Shown here: one piece after another, positions 1 to 33,333 of the stretch
Numbering within the stretch: position 1 is the first letter of the stretch
Layout of the letters: the number at the start of each line of letters is the position of its first letter
NCBI GenBank assembly: GCA_009746045.1
Contig: RPFO01002326.1
Span: 64,001-110,821 of the forward strand
Direction: 5' to 3'
DNA: 46,821 bases
DNA from: Mesostigma viride
Lineage: Eukaryota; Streptophyta; Mesostigmatophyceae; Mesostigmatales; Mesostigmataceae
Position numbers and translations under genes: made by a program
Notes under the pieces: model-generated
Database searches by the model: none
Told to the model about the DNA's origin: nothing
What the model saw: only the letters and a program-made list of their open reading frames with translations

Positions 1-271
1 AAGGATGCATGCGCCCGCATGCATGCATGTTCACACAGAACATGCCTGAATTCTTAGTGGCCACCTTGCCCAATGCAACTGTACCCAATCCTGTAACGTG
101 GAAACCCACACCCCTTACCCACTTGTTGACCCATATTTCTGGCATCTGCCACGCCCAGCCTCCCCCCTAACACACGTTCTTCGTCTCCCCCCCTAACGCA
201 AACACCTTTTCCTCCTCCCCCCCCACACACATCTACACACACCTTCCCCTCCCCCCCCCCCCCCCCCCCAG

Positions 272-22316
<22,045 letters not shown>

Positions 22317-22660
22317 CCGCAGTCATAGGGCAGACCAAGCTGATACACAGGTACTGCAGCTTGAAATCACAATAACCCCCTGCTGAGCCATTTTGACGAC
22401 ATGACGATGGTTTCCGTATTCATGACGGTGGAACTCATGGTCAACAGGTCAAGACTATCGCTTGGCTTTCTTCTGACGTGTCTCCATGATCTACTTGAAT
22501 CAAAGAGGCCACCATTCAACAAAGAAAAGCATGCCGCCTCTTTAAGGCTGCGTGCGATTTCTACAACGGCATTGTCTAGAGCCGCTTGTACAAACATGCT
22601 ACACTCTGCATATGCAGAAGTTACAAATACCAAATGTGAATAGAACTAGACCTTGTAATA
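22317..22660 (+). terminator. CEP290 3' UTR with TGTAA poly(A) signal
   Basis: About 340 bp follow the stop with no supported gene. TGTAA at 22654-22658 is the polyadenylation motif typical of volvocine and related green algae, and it sits where a transcript end would be expected. A conventional AATAAA signal is not seen here. Assignment as the signal is inferred from motif and position only. Confidence 0.5.
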
Positions 22661-22846
22661 TTTATTTATTGAAGCGAAATGGCAATTTGCAGCGTTTTAT
22701 GAACTGACACATTGTACATAGATCTTCTTAGAGTTGTCTCACTTAATTTAGATCTTCTAGCCTGTGCTGGTTGTCTCATTGATAGAATCCAGGCACGTGT
22801 ACGTGAATCTGCGTGCCCTGAATGCCCAACCAACCATTGGTAATAA
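22661..22846. other. Intergenic spacer downstream of CEP290
   Basis: No coding potential is seen. A short dispersed unit (GCTGGTTGTCTCATTGATA) lies at about 22766-22784; its relatives are listed at 33557, 34035, 42265 and 43078. The spacer ends at the tail of the minus-strand half-LINE. Confidence 0.5.
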
Positions 22847-24651
22847 TTAGGAACATAACTCCGTTGGGAGTATATGTAGCACATAGCCCATGCAGAGAAG
22901 GGGCATATGGCCTATCATACATTCTAAGCTACTTCCTGCAAGGGTGGGAATGTAAAGGACCCTTGCTCTAGGTGCACCAGGGCACTTGCATCCCCATGAT
23001 CTTCAAGCTATGCCCAGCGAAGGGGGAGCCTGTCATGGGGGGGAAGATCAGCATAGCTATACAAAAAAGCTAGGGCATGGCATCTCAGCAGGGGTGACTC
23101 CCTGCATGGGCACAACATTACTAAATAAAGCTAGGCATCATCTGGAGTGTGGCACATCATCGGCACGTACGCATGTACATGGTTAAATAAAGCGCGTGGC
23201 TTAGCTAGTATAGTGCCTGTAGTGGGCGTACATGTACATGGCCACGGTCTATCTATTCTACACTACGACTGCTGTATTCCCCTAGGCTGGGGCTTCCGGG
23301 GCCGCGGTGGTCGAGGGGGTCGCGTGCCAGGGCTTGTGGCCGACGTATATGGCCGCCCCCTTCCAGTACACCGGCTGGCCCGCCTTGGTCTGCCGGAGCT
23401 GGAGGTAGGTCGGCCAGTAGCTCCCGTCGCCTTTGTTGCTGCGCCAGGGTCAAGTCGTCGTCAATGGTGAAGTGAGTCTTCTCGAGCCGCTTGCGGCGTC
23501 TGAGAAACGAAATCTTGTCCGCTGGGCTCTCAAAGATGAGAAGCGGAGGCGCCCCGGCCTTACCCCGCGCGCGGGGGAGGCGGTGGGCGGTCAGCTCACC
23601 AAGGAGGCCCATGCGCGCAAGGATTTTGCTCTCAAACGCACGTGCAAGCTTCTCGGAATTCTCACCTTCCTCCATGTCGAAGTTCTTGACGATGACGTTG
23701 AGGCTGCGCTTGGCGAGCTCGGCCTCCTCGTGGAGGTCAAGCGTCTGCCGTTGGAGCTGGGCTGCGACGGCGGAGGTGGTGGAGGTGGTATGTTGCTTAA
23801 GCATGTCCGCCCAGGTCGTGATGGGAGGAGCATCGCTGGCCAGGCCAGCAGGGGCTGGCTTGGCGGCAATGTCCTTCACTGCCTGGGCGGTGAGGCCGGC
23901 GGTGTTCTGCAGGACCTCGATAGCGATTGCATTATCCTTGAGGCCCTGGTCGATGTCGCGGAGCTGGGCGATGATGGCGTCGGAGGAGGGGAGGGTGGCG
24001 GTGGAGGAGGCGAGGATCGGGTGGAGGTGGCGGTGGAAATGGTGGGAAGCTCGCCAGCCAGCGTGCCTCCAATTGCCGCCACATCTGTGGCAAGGGGGGT
24101 CACGTGCTGCTCGAAAGCTTCCTTAAGGAGGGCGCGGACGATGGATTCTGTCGCAACGGTGGGGGGCGGTGGTGGTGGGGGCCAGATCTCGACGTCGGAG
24201 CGCCCGAGGAGGGAGCAGAGGGCGAAGCGTTGGAGCGTGGGACGATTCATGCGGCCAATGCGCGGGAGATCCTCGACGGGGTCGGCAAGCTGACCGCCTG
24301 ACCAGCGGCCGCGATTGTTGGAGCACAGGTACAAGCACAGGTCCTGAAGCGAGGACTACGTGCCGAAAAACACGTCTTCCATGAAGACTCCGGGACCGCG
24401 CCTCCAGAAGCCATATGCGTTGATGTCAAAGGAAATCTCGTCCCAGTGCGGCTCAGCAGAGCGACTGCGCTTGGGCTCTGGCGATGCAGATGGCGAGGCA
24501 AGCCCGGGGGGCTGGGCGAGCACCAGTGCACGACTAGTGTCAGCGCTGCCTACCGGACCTGATGACGAAGCTGCAGCCGGAGCTGCAGACGTATCAGTTT
24601 TCATTGCCGAGCGCAGCCGCCAGGCTGCGTTGCGTCGAGGCGCGTTCGTTC
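22847..24651 (-). mobile_element. ORF1-only half-LINE element, copy 1 (HAL1-like)
   Basis: Reading on the minus strand, a 5' end near 24651 is followed by an ORF1-type gene (24604 to 23253) and a 3' UTR of about 400 bp. It closes with hairpin CTCC-CAAC-GGAG (22859-22870) and a short TAATTATTA tail. No reverse transcriptase lies between ORF1 and the 3' end. Copy 2 (29381-33333) shows the same layout, so this is an element architecture and not a one-off deletion. AATGG abuts both ends and may be a 5-bp target duplication. The layout resembles mammalian HAL1 elements, which also carry only ORF1. Mobilisation by a LINE supplied in trans is inferred. Confidence 0.72.
23253..24604 (-). pseudogene. 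LINE ORF1-type nucleic-acid-binding protein, frameshifted (half-LINE copy 1)
   Basis: Three frames are used in order. At 24604-24356 it starts MKTDTSAAPAAASSS and has a conserved DEISFDINAYGFWRRGP block. At 24334-23876 it is Pro-rich with VRALLKEAFEQHVTPLA. At 23879-23253 the C-terminal half has TWADMLKQ, RSLNVIVKNFD, LLIFESPADKISFLRRRKRL and DDDLTLAQQQRRRELL. The VIVKNF segment, the LLIFESPADK segment and the DDLTxAQ motif follow the RRM-plus-C-terminal-domain order of LINE ORF1 proteins, which bind the element RNA. At least two frameshifts make this copy non-functional. No zinc knuckle is seen. Confidence 0.72.
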
Positions 24652-24661
24652 GCCATTAAAA

Positions 24662-25660
24662 TTAAAATTAAATTAAATTATAACATGCCTCCGTGGGGAG
24701 GTCATGTAGCACATATTTCATGATGGACATGGGGTGGAGGAAGCCGCGTGATCGAACTATATCCTAATTCTATCTAGAAAAGCCTAACTACACTACTCAT
24801 CAAAACGCCTCCTCCGCTTGGGGGGAGGTGGCTTGCCCACAGGGTCGGGCGTGTGCGCCTTGACAATCTTCTTCCACCGCGTCTTGTCCTGCATGGCAGT
24901 CCAAAGACGGGAGAGGGAGCTAGTGGATGCGGTGCTCAAACTGGGCTGGGACCACTAGGTCGTCCAGCAACATCTGCACGTAGTTGGTGACAGGTTTCCC
25001 TACCCTTTTGGGAATGTCCGCGGGGCCAGGCCAGGTCAGAATGTGCCGCCCTGGCTGTCCAAGCCGCTGGGGGCCGGCCAGACCAAGGGTGGTGTCGACC
25101 TGGCTGGTGCGGGCAAGGTGTCCTACAAATGCTATCCTACGCTGCCTAATCTCGTCCGAAACACGAGGCATGCCATGATACAAAGACTCTGATGACGGAC
25201 GCTCGGAAAAACCTACGTTAAGGACCTGCCGGAGCATCCTATAAACGGTGCCGTCGAGCCGAGCTGCCAGTTTGGGTGGGAGTGTCCACGCCTCGGCGCC
25301 ATACGTGAGCACCGTGAGGACGAGGACCTTGAAGAGCATGCGCTTGCGGTGCCCGTCCAGGCCCTTCGAGCGCCAGTAAGGTGTGAGCGAACGGAGCTTG
25401 GCCCAGGCAAGGCCGATGCGGGTGTCCACATCGTCGGCGGTGTCAGGAAGCCAGCTCCCCAACAGCTTGAAGCGGTCGCGCCGGAACGGGACCTCCGTCC
25501 CGTCGAGCAGGCGCGGCAGCGGTGGTTTACTGGATGCCCCTATCACCATCGCCTCACACTAATCTCCAGCCCCACCGCCCGCGCCTCCAGGCCCAGGCAG
25601 TCCAGCCAGGTCTGAATGTGCTCGGGGCTCTCGATGAGGGTGGTATCATCCGCATAAATC
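24662..25660 (-). mobile_element. 5'-truncated LINE, reverse-transcriptase C-terminal fragment with 3' UTR
   Basis: On the minus strand the fragment opens just before the catalytic YADD box (25645-25656) and runs to a stop at 24920. A 3' UTR with hairpin CCTCC-CCAC-GGAGG (24688-24701) and an AATTTAATTTTAA tail follow. A frameshift near 25550 separates the YADD segment from the rest. Downstream motifs include FKLLGSWLPD, VLTVLTYGAEAWTLPP and RRIAFVGHLARTSQVDTT, typical of RTE/L1-type non-LTR retrotransposons. Its upstream end coincides exactly with the start of the left inverted arm at 25661. Confidence 0.8.
24920..25660 (-). pseudogene. Non-LTR reverse transcriptase, C-terminal fragment
   Basis: About 245 codons of the RT thumb and C-terminal domain remain. 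The visible active-site motif is YADD in WIYADDTTLIESPEHIQTW. It then has the GAEAWTL and GHLART segments. The N-terminal endonuclease and RT motifs before YADD are missing, and a frameshift lies near 25550. It is related to, but clearly diverged from, the plus-strand RT at 31822, so it belongs to a second subfamily. Confidence 0.78.
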
Positions 25661-28600
25661 CACAACACCTTGAAATGGCCTTTTTTTTACATAAATTCTG
25701 GCCCATGGCAAGTTTATGGTTGGATTGACCTAGGATTGGATCCCACAACTCCCCGGGATGTGTCTGGCTAGTGGTGGAGTAGTTGAGTCAAAATGTTAAG
25801 TTTACGTGGTATTCCCTGCTTAAGTTAACTCCAGATCCAAGGCCAAAACTGGCCACCTAAACCACTTGCACTTGCATAGCAACAATAATTGATATCAGAT
25901 TATGCTGTAACTTTGCAAGGGTGACGAATACGAGTTGTTCTGACCTTGTACAAAGTTCTAGGGCATTCGGAGCCCTATTTAGTGACAAATGCTAGCAAAA
26001 TAGTGCTAGCATTTGTCGTAAATGGCAATTTTTAAATCCAAATAATGTCAGAATGACACCCAAACCTATTGTCATCATGCCAACACCTGACACAGGGTCC
26101 CCACAATTCATGTGCAAAAATTCAGATCATACGGAGCCCAAAATGGTGACATTTGCCTGCATTTGTCACCATTTTGGCTCTTTTTTATCACAATTTTAAC
26201 AACACTAACCACCAAGACACTCCCCAAGCTAGGGCACATCATGTTAATTCTTTGCAGGCAACTCAAGAATGACTAGTACAAACAGCGTGCAAAACCTTGG
26301 GGCATGTGAATGCCTGAGTGGTGACCATAGCTAGCAGAATGTATAATGTAAGGTAGACATTGCCAGTATGCCACATTGCTGTGATGCGCAGTGCACGTCC
26401 ATATATACCCCATAACACCATACCTTTAAACTACTTGGCACATTGCAAAATGGGAAGGAAAGGTGGACAATACATGCCACGTCACTAGAACACAGCCATT
26501 TGGTTGCTACCAACACGCACCATGCGTGATATATACGTGTAATACATGTCAAGAACATGCCGAGCGAACATCAAGGTGAAGTGACACCCAGCCGCTGGCA
26601 CATGTCACCTGGCATCCACGCATGCTCACGTGATATGGTATTGGCATATCCCATGTCTCCATCTCTTGTGCTTTGTGGGCACCGAGCCACCCATGCAGTA
26701 ACCCACCCATGCAGCCACCTGGTCACCCACCCAATGAACTGCTTACACTCTTGCGCGCCCGTGCACCCAGCCACCCACACGTCCACCCACCTAGTGACCA
26801 AAGCCAGCCAGCCAGCCGTGCACGTGCTAACCCACCTTATATAACCACGCATGCACCTAGGCACCCAACCAGCTTAACCAACCCACTTGGACATTCACCC
26901 ACCCAGCAAGGCACCTGCGCTTGCAACCCACACACCTATAATAGGTAATAAGGAAGCACTCACCCATCCAATGAGCCAACCACCCAACCACCCAACCACC
27001 CAACCACCTAAACACCCAGCCAGCATGCCCCATATGCACCATCCGGCCACCCACCCTTGACCCACCCACCCACCCACCCACTCAACCACTCAGTGCCCCC
27101 CCACCCTTATACCCACTGACCCACCCACACATGCACTTTCTCAGCCAGCCACCCCCCACCTCACCCCCAACCTGCACAGCCCTTCACCAGCGATATCAGG
27201 TGAGTCGGTCCCAACCATAAACCCACCCACGCATCCATATCTGTGCGCCCACCCGCCCATCTACCCGTCCCTTCGCCCACCGACCCACACCTAGTCATCT
27301 ACACATCCACCAGCCACCAACCACCAATGGCCCATCCACCAACCCACCCACCCACACGCATCCCTAACCACCCAACCACTAACCCACCATCCTCAAACCC
27401 ATGCAATTGTTTCACTCACACATCTAACTACCCACCCACTTAGGAGTCTCCAAAGCCTATCATCACGCAGACACCTGGCCATCTGCCTACAACCGATCAC
27501 CCTAACACTCGTCTACCCATCATGACCAGCCACCCATCCACCCACCCTCTCCACCTGCCTGTGCTCCCAGCTACTCGGCCAGCCATTTACCAAGGCATCC
27601 ACCTTTCAGCCAGCCACCTGCCATTGAACCCACCCATGTCTAGGAATCCCTTGAAGCATCTACAGCCTAAGCCTCCCACCCAAGACTTCCAGGGCAACTG
27701 AACAACCAACCAACCAATCAACCAGCTACACAACTACCTAACCACCTAACCACTCAACAACCCGATCACCAAACCACCTAACCACCCAACACCCAAACCA
27801 GCCAGGCATGTGCCCGCCCATTTGCCCTCGCACGCCCGCACCATCAGGTCCCTCCATACACGCCCCGTTCACCTAGCCAGCCACACACCTAGCCAGCCAC
27901 CTGCCCAACTCACGCATGAAGTCAACGTTAGCCATGCATGGCCTCACGTTGCATCACTTGCATTGCATGGGTAGTTTGCATGAGGCAGCTTCCATCTCGT
28001 TGTCAGCAACTGAAAAGGCTCTTTCTTTACTTTAATGAATGAGCAACAACGTTGGAAACGTTATCCTATCCCTCTTTAAAACAGTCTTTAAATCAGAAAG
28101 ACGAGGGCAAATATCTGGACAAGGTGGCAATAACCACTGCAAAATGCACTTGAGAACGTCTTATTAATCCAGCTCTCTACCCTTTGAGAAGCTGCCTTGC
28201 GTTAGCAGCGATCCTGGGCCCTCTAGCTCGCTCACCTCGCTTAATCTGCGCTTCTTTATGGCTGCCGGGAGATGCGAAGCTTGAACCCAGCGTGTCGTGG
28301 CGAGGTCCTCTGCCCGGCCCATCACACCTCGAAACCGCATGCCGACTAATTAAAAACGATGCCCCCCTTTGCCTTTTGTATCGGGCGTCAAAAGAACGAT
28401 AAACTCGCTTGGAAAACACTGTCGCAAAGAGCTTTCTACAGGCATTATAAGCAATTTTCGCAGTTTTTACCGCACTTATTGCACAGCCGGGAGACCATTA
28501 GGGACCTTTGCGCGGAATCTCGTGCACGCCATATGTCCTGCTGGCTTATTGCCGCAGGCTGGCAGTATAGGAAGGTCGGGCATAGCCTAAAGAGGTAATT

Positions 28601-28758
28601 ATCTGACGATAAAGATATGCATTGCATGACGCAAGAAACAGACGGATTTCGCACCCCCCAGTTTATTCACGCAAATGCCGGAAAATTAAAAGCGAAACTC
28701 AAAAAACGAAAACACTAACCTCTTCGGGAATATTATAACGAACAAGCTGAGCTATCGT
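25661..28758. repeat. Left arm of a 3.1-kb inverted repeat
   Basis: The outer end starts CACAACACCTTG and the inner end is near AACAAGCTGAGC (28758). The reverse complement matches 36110-39206 over its whole length at a visually estimated 80-90% identity with small indels. Landmarks shared by both arms are the outer TIR-like end, paired GCTAGCATTTGTC motifs, a central strand-biased C/A-rich repeat (about 26690-27900) and an inner 500-bp block. No transposase gene is recognisable in the arm. Confidence 0.85.
26690..27900. repeat. Degenerate CCACC/CCAACCACC repeat inside left arm
   Basis: About 1.2 kb consists of imperfect 4-9-bp units such as CCCACCCACC and CCAACCACC, almost free of G runs on this strand. 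The right arm has the complementary GTGGGTGG version at about 37000-38170, and a third diverged copy is at 41100-41890. Confidence 0.85.
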
Positions 28759-29202
28759 GCCGGGTTTTTCGTTTCCTCCCGTATCCAGGACCGTGAGACA
28801 CGTACCACCGAGAAATCTGGATTTCGCGAAAAAAATTGTGCGCTGCAAAAAAAATATTTGTCCCGCTCAATGCCCTCGTCGCAATCACAGCGCATATCAT
28901 TCCAAACTTATTCCATGGATTAATCGTGATGTAAGCTTCGTTTTGACACCTCAGGCGGCTGAAATGACGCAGGTTTCAGAACGCTAGCTGATGCTCGACC
29001 GCCATGGGTGTTTTCGTCGTTTTCGTCTCTCGCGGCGCGGGAAAAATCTAGATCTCGGACGAAATCCGGACAATAATTTATGTCAAAATTTGGCGGGTTC
29101 GCGGTGTTGTGTCAGGTCGGCAAGGCGGTAACCAGGTCTAACCCCGCCGTGCTCTTTCACGTTAAGGATGTCCAAGCCTGGCTCGAACCCCTTTAAGAGC
29201 AT
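28759..29202. other. Unassigned sequence at the inner edge of the left arm
   Basis: About 440 bp of moderately AT-rich DNA has no convincing reading frame, no repeat partner elsewhere in the window and no recognisable RNA gene. A GGTTCGAGCC string on the minus strand (about 29175-29184) resembles a Pol III B box but lacks an A box. Confidence 0.4.
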
Positions 29203-29352
29203 ATATATTGTTCGCCATATATTGCGTAATAGCGACGGAAAATTATATCAGCATGTGCGTCGTAGAAAGACGCGTCGACTGTGATATTCACGGCTAAATT
29301 CGGTGCTCAAACGTGAAAGTTATGAGCTCCGCCGTCAGCCATGGCTACCTCC
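29203..29352. repeat. Direct repeat flanking half-LINE copy 2 (left copy)
   Basis: About 145 bp are repeated at 33334-33480 in the same orientation at roughly 80% identity. Shared strings include TATATCAGC, TGTGATATTCAC and GTCAGCCATGGCTACC. The two copies sit on opposite sides of half-LINE copy 2. They could be an old duplicated target or a tandem host repeat split by the insertion. Confidence 0.6.
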
Positions 29353-29824
29353 GGTGGCTACTATACTTACCAAAAGAGATTGTTGGGAGTATATGTAGCA
29401 CATATCCCTGAGACGGGGCCGCATATGGCCTATAATACACTCTTGGCTACTCTTTGCAGGTGGGGGAATGTAAACCACCACCTACTCTGGGTGCACAAAG
29501 GGCACCTGCACCACCGCCGTGATCTATCAGAGCCGGCCAGCCCGAAGAAGGGGGCCCATCATAGGGTGGAAGATCAGCATGGCTATACAAGAGCTAGGGC
29601 ATGGCTTCTCAGCAGAGAGTAACTCCCTGCATGGGCATGGCATAATTAATAAAGCTAGACATCGATCATCTGGAGGGTGGCACATCATAGGCACACATGT
29701 ACATGACTAAATAACACATGTGCATGGCTAAATAACGCTAAGGCATCAGCTGGTATCAGTGGGGCCCGTAATAGCCGTACATGTACATGCAAGGCCACGG
29801 TGGCTAGGCCTTACTATTCTACAC

Positions 29825-30463
29825 CGTCATCAGTGCTGCGATCCATTTTCAGAGTAGGATTTGCTGCTCATGTCCGCAATGAGGACCTGTACCAGGGCAT
29901 GCCATATATCACCAGCACCATTAAGCAGCGCGGCGCCTGCAGCTCGTAGGGCACCTAGCTCGCACCAACCAGGTAGACACCTCACGTGGCCCCTCCGCGG
30001 GACTGGCAGCGACCAGCTCAGCCCAGTGGCCGGCACCTCCTGACGTGGGCTGGGCCCCGTGATGTTACACGTCCGCAAGGCCCGCACCTTCAAAGAACAG
30101 CTAGTAGAGGAAATGGGGGGCCTAGGCCTCTCCGTGATTTGGAAGAAGATGATGGACAAGGCCAAGTGGGCCCAGGTCATAGAGGACAACGAGCCCCCCG
30201 CCTGTGGGGAAGCGCCCGTGTGTGCAAAACCGCGGGAGGCACGCTGAGACAGCTCCCCTAGGGTAGCGTGATGCTGTTTAGATAGATGTTGTAGTTAGTG
30301 CTGGCTGTTAGTAGATAGATGTTGTAGGTAGATGATGTAGATAGATTAGACCGGTAGGATTGTTTGCACTCATCCAACCATCCATCCATCCATCCATCGA
30401 TCGGGGTTAATGCTCCGTGACTCCCCGCCAACGGGAGCACGAGTCTAATTAACTAGTTAATTA
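29825..30463 (+). mobile_element. 5'-truncated LINE insertion, 639 bp, with 9-bp target-site duplication
   Basis: It is flanked by ATTCTACAC at 29816-29824 and 30464-30472. The content matches 32590-33190: the final RT segment (from SIFRVG), the C-terminal tail region with VIWKKMMDKAKWAQV, the 3' UTR with TAGATAGATG repeats, and a hairpin with an expanded loop (30421-30437). It ends in a TAATTAACTAGTTAATTA tail. The reading frame is broken. Half-LINE copy 1 at about 23262 provides the uninterrupted site. Confidence 0.9.
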
Positions 30464-31821
30464 ATTCTACACTGCTACTGCTATATAGTCCCCTAAGCGG
30501 CTGGGGTGGCTAGCTGGGGGTGCTGGAGTAGGGGGGGTCGCTTGCCAGGGCTTGTGGCTGACGTAGATTGGCCGCCCCCTTCCAATAAACCGGCTTCCCC
30601 GCCGCAGTCTGCTGGAGAGCTGGAGGTAGGTCGGCCATATAGCTCCCGTCGCCGTTGTTGCTGCACCAGGGTCAAGATGTCGTCCAGGGTGTAGTGAGTC
30701 TTCTCGAGCCGCTTGCGGCGACTGAGAAAAGAAAGCTTGCCCGCCGGCCGGGTTCTCAAAGATGAGCAGAAGCGGATCGAGGCGCCCCCGCCTTAATTAC
30801 CCCGCGAGCGGTGAAGACGGTGGGCCTCCAGCTTGATCTCACTGACCATGAGGCCCCGCGCATGCGGCCAGGGATTTTGCTCTCAAACGCGGCTGGGCAA
30901 GCTTCAAGGAGTTCTCACCTTCCACCAGGTCGAAGTTCTTGACGATGATGTTAAGGCTGCGCTTGGCGAGCTCGGCCTCCTCGCGGAGGTCGAGCGTCTG
31001 CTGCTGGAGCTGTGCTGCGACGGCGGAGGTGGTGGAGGTGGTGTGTTGCTTGAGCATGTCCGCCCAGGGCTGGGTGGGAGGAGCATCGCCAGCCGGGCCA
31101 GCGGGGGCTGGCTTGGCGGCAATGTCCTTCACCGCCTGGGCGGTGAGGCCGGCGGTGTTTTGCAGGCACTCGATGGCGATGGCATTGTCCTTGAGGCGCT
31201 GGTCGATCATCGCGGAGCTGGGCGGTGATGGCGTCGGAGGTGGGGGTGGTGGCGGTGGAGGAGGCGAGGAGGGTGGAGGTGGCGGTGAAGATGGTGGAGA
31301 GGCTGGGGAGCTCGGCAGCCAGCGTGCTGCCCATGGCTGCCACCGGTCTGCAGCGAGGGGGGCCACGTGCTGCTCGAAAGCTTCCTTAAGGAGGGTGCGA
31401 ACGATGGTGTCGGTGGCGACGGTGGGGGGCGGCGGCGGTGGAGGAGCCCAGATCTCGGCTTCGGATCGAGCGCCCGGCCGAGGAGGGAGCAGAGGGCGAG
31501 GCGCTGACTGAGCCGGGGGCGCGTCAAGCGTGGCGGCGCAGGTCATCGACAGAGAGGCAAGAGATCGGGTGGCCATTTGATATAATAATGGCCTCGGTCG
31601 TTGCGGAAGATGAGGTGCGTGCACAGGCAATAAGCAAGGCGTGCGTGCCGAAAAACATGGTCGTCCATGAAGGCAGACGGTTTTCGGTCCCAGAAGCCAT
31701 AGAAGTTGATGTCAAAGTCGTACCCGCGGTCGTCCCAGCTCGGCGCTCGGCAGGCGCGGCAGGGCGACTGCATGCGCTTGGGCTCAGGAGATGCTGAGCT
31801 AGGGCGAGGCAAGCCCGGAGG

Positions 31822-33003
31822 TGTGCTGGTGGACTTCATCAAAGCCTTCGATTCGGTTTTCTGGCCTGCGCTTTGGGACATCCTCGAGTTGTTCCGGATC
31901 CCCCGCCCCCTGATTGCTGTCATCCGCAACCTGTATGAAGGGTCCACCACTTCGGTGCGCACTTCTTACGGGACCACGCCCCCATGCCCTTTACAGAAGG
32001 GTGTGTGGCAGGGCTGCGTGCTGTCGCCCTACCTGTTCATTATTGTTGTCGAATACGTAATGATTCAGGCGCGCAAGCGATTTGCCCGCATCGTGGGCAG
32101 GGAACCAGGAGTGCAGGTTGCTAACAAATTCTGGCATGGCGGTGCGGACACGGAGATTCGGCTGGCAGACATCATTTACGCAGACGACACCACCCTCTTC
32201 GAGGACACTGAGCACGTGCAGACATGGCTCGACTGCCTGGCTCTCGAGGCCCGTGCAGTGGGGCTTGAGGTCAGCAAGAAGACAGAGGCCCTGGCGGTTG
32301 GGCTCACCAACCCAGCGCCGCCCCTCTATCTCCTAGACGGCTCTCGAGTCCTGTATCGGGACCGCGTTAAGCTGCTGGGCAGCCTGCTCCCTAGCTGCGA
32401 GGTTGATGTGGACCACCGCATCTCCCTCGCCTGGCACGCTTTACGCCAGTACCGGGCCCTGTGGCGCAAGCCCCTGGGCAAGATCGAGAAACAGGACCTG
32501 TTCAAGGTCCTCGTCCTTCCTGTTCTCACGTATGGCGCCGAGACGTGGACCCTCACCGCCGACCTGGCCCGCAAGCTGGATGGCGCGGTCACCAGCATGC
32601 TGCGTTCCATTTTCAGAGTAGGATATGCTGCTCATGTCCGCAATGAGGACCTGTACCAGGGCATGCCCTATATCACCAGCACAATTAAGCAACGCCGCCT
32701 GCAGCTAGTAGGGCACCTAGCTCGCACCAACCAGGTAGACACCTCACGTGGCCCCCCGCAGGACTGCGACCAGCCCAGCCTGGCCGGCACCTCCTGACGT
32801 GGGCTGGGCCCAGTGATGTTAGACGCCGCAAGGCCCGCACCTTCAAGGAACAGCTAGTAGAGGACATGGGGGGCCTAGGCCTCTCCGTGATTTGGAAGAA
32901 GATGATGGACAAGGCCAAGTGGGCCCAGGTCATAGAGGACAACGAGCCCCCCCCAGTGGGGAAGCGCCCGCGTGTGCAATCCCGCGGGAGGCACGCTAGA
33001 TAG
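31822..33003 (+). pseudogene. Non-LTR reverse transcriptase (RTE/L1-like), N-terminally truncated, one frameshift
   Basis: It starts in frame with VLVDFIKAFDSVFW, the RT motif A with its catalytic Asp. This is followed by GVWQGCVLSPYLF, the catalytic ADIIYADDTTLF (YADD at 32177-32188), KLLGSLLPS, VLTYGAETWTL and RRLQLVGHLARTNQVDTS. A frameshift near 32785 moves the C-terminal domain (HLLTWAGPSDVRRRK through VIWKKMMDKAKWAQVIEDN) into another frame ending TAG at 33001-33003. Without the shift a premature stop falls at 32795-32797. The endonuclease domain is absent. The exact clade cannot be fixed from this fragment. Confidence 0.88.
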
Positions 33004-33190
33004 CTCCCCCTAGGGCAGCGTGCGGCTGCCTAGATAGATGTTGTAGTTAGAATGTTGTTAGATAGATGTAGTATGTAGCCAATGTAGATAGATTAGACCG
33101 GTAGGAATGTGTGCACCCATCCATCCATCCATCGGGGTTAATGCTCCGTGACTCCCCAACGGGAGCACGAGTCTAATTAATTAATTAATT
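31822..33190 (+). mobile_element. 5'-truncated LINE insertion, 1,369 bp, with 11-bp target-site duplication
   Basis: It is flanked by AAGCCCGGAGG at 31811-31821 and 33191-33201, inside the ORF1 of half-LINE copy 2. It contains the RT from motif A onward, the C-terminal domain to 33003, and a 3' UTR rich in TAGATAGATG and CCATCC. It ends with hairpin CTCCC-CAAC-GGGAG (33152-33165) and a TTAATTAATTAATTAA tail. This is a standard target-primed reverse-transcription product. Confidence 0.93.
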
Positions 33191-33333
33191 AAGCCCGGAG
33201 GGGACCTGGGCGACCACCAGTGCTTGACTAGTGGCACCGCTGCCATCTGGGTATGAGGGCGGAGCTGCAGCCGGAGCTGAAGAAGTATTTTCAGGGCTTA
33301 GCGCAGCCGCCAGGCTGCGTTGCGTAGAGGAGC

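Larger units (their letters stand above)
29381..33333 (-). mobile_element. ORF1-only half-LINE element, copy 2, with two nested LINE insertions
   Basis: The layout is the same as copy 1. The 5' end is near 33333. ORF1 runs through 33201-33191 and 31821-30493, and the 3' UTR covers 30492-30464 and 29824-29381. It is split by plus-strand LINE insertions at 31822-33190 (11-bp duplication) and 29825-30463 (9-bp duplication). Without these the element is about 1.9 kb, the size of copy 1. Its 3' hairpin is decayed: the CTCC half has become GATT before GTTGGGAG. Confidence 0.75.

Noticed and set aside
26690-27900. Telomere-like repeat inside the arms (strand-biased C/A versus G/T)
   Set aside because: Units vary in length and sequence and do not match TTTAGGG or TTTTAGGG telomere repeats.
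29160-29240. Possible Pol III promoter or tRNA-derived SINE head on the minus strand
   Set aside because: GGTTCGAGCC fits a B box, but no A box lies at the right distance and no cloverleaf can be drawn.
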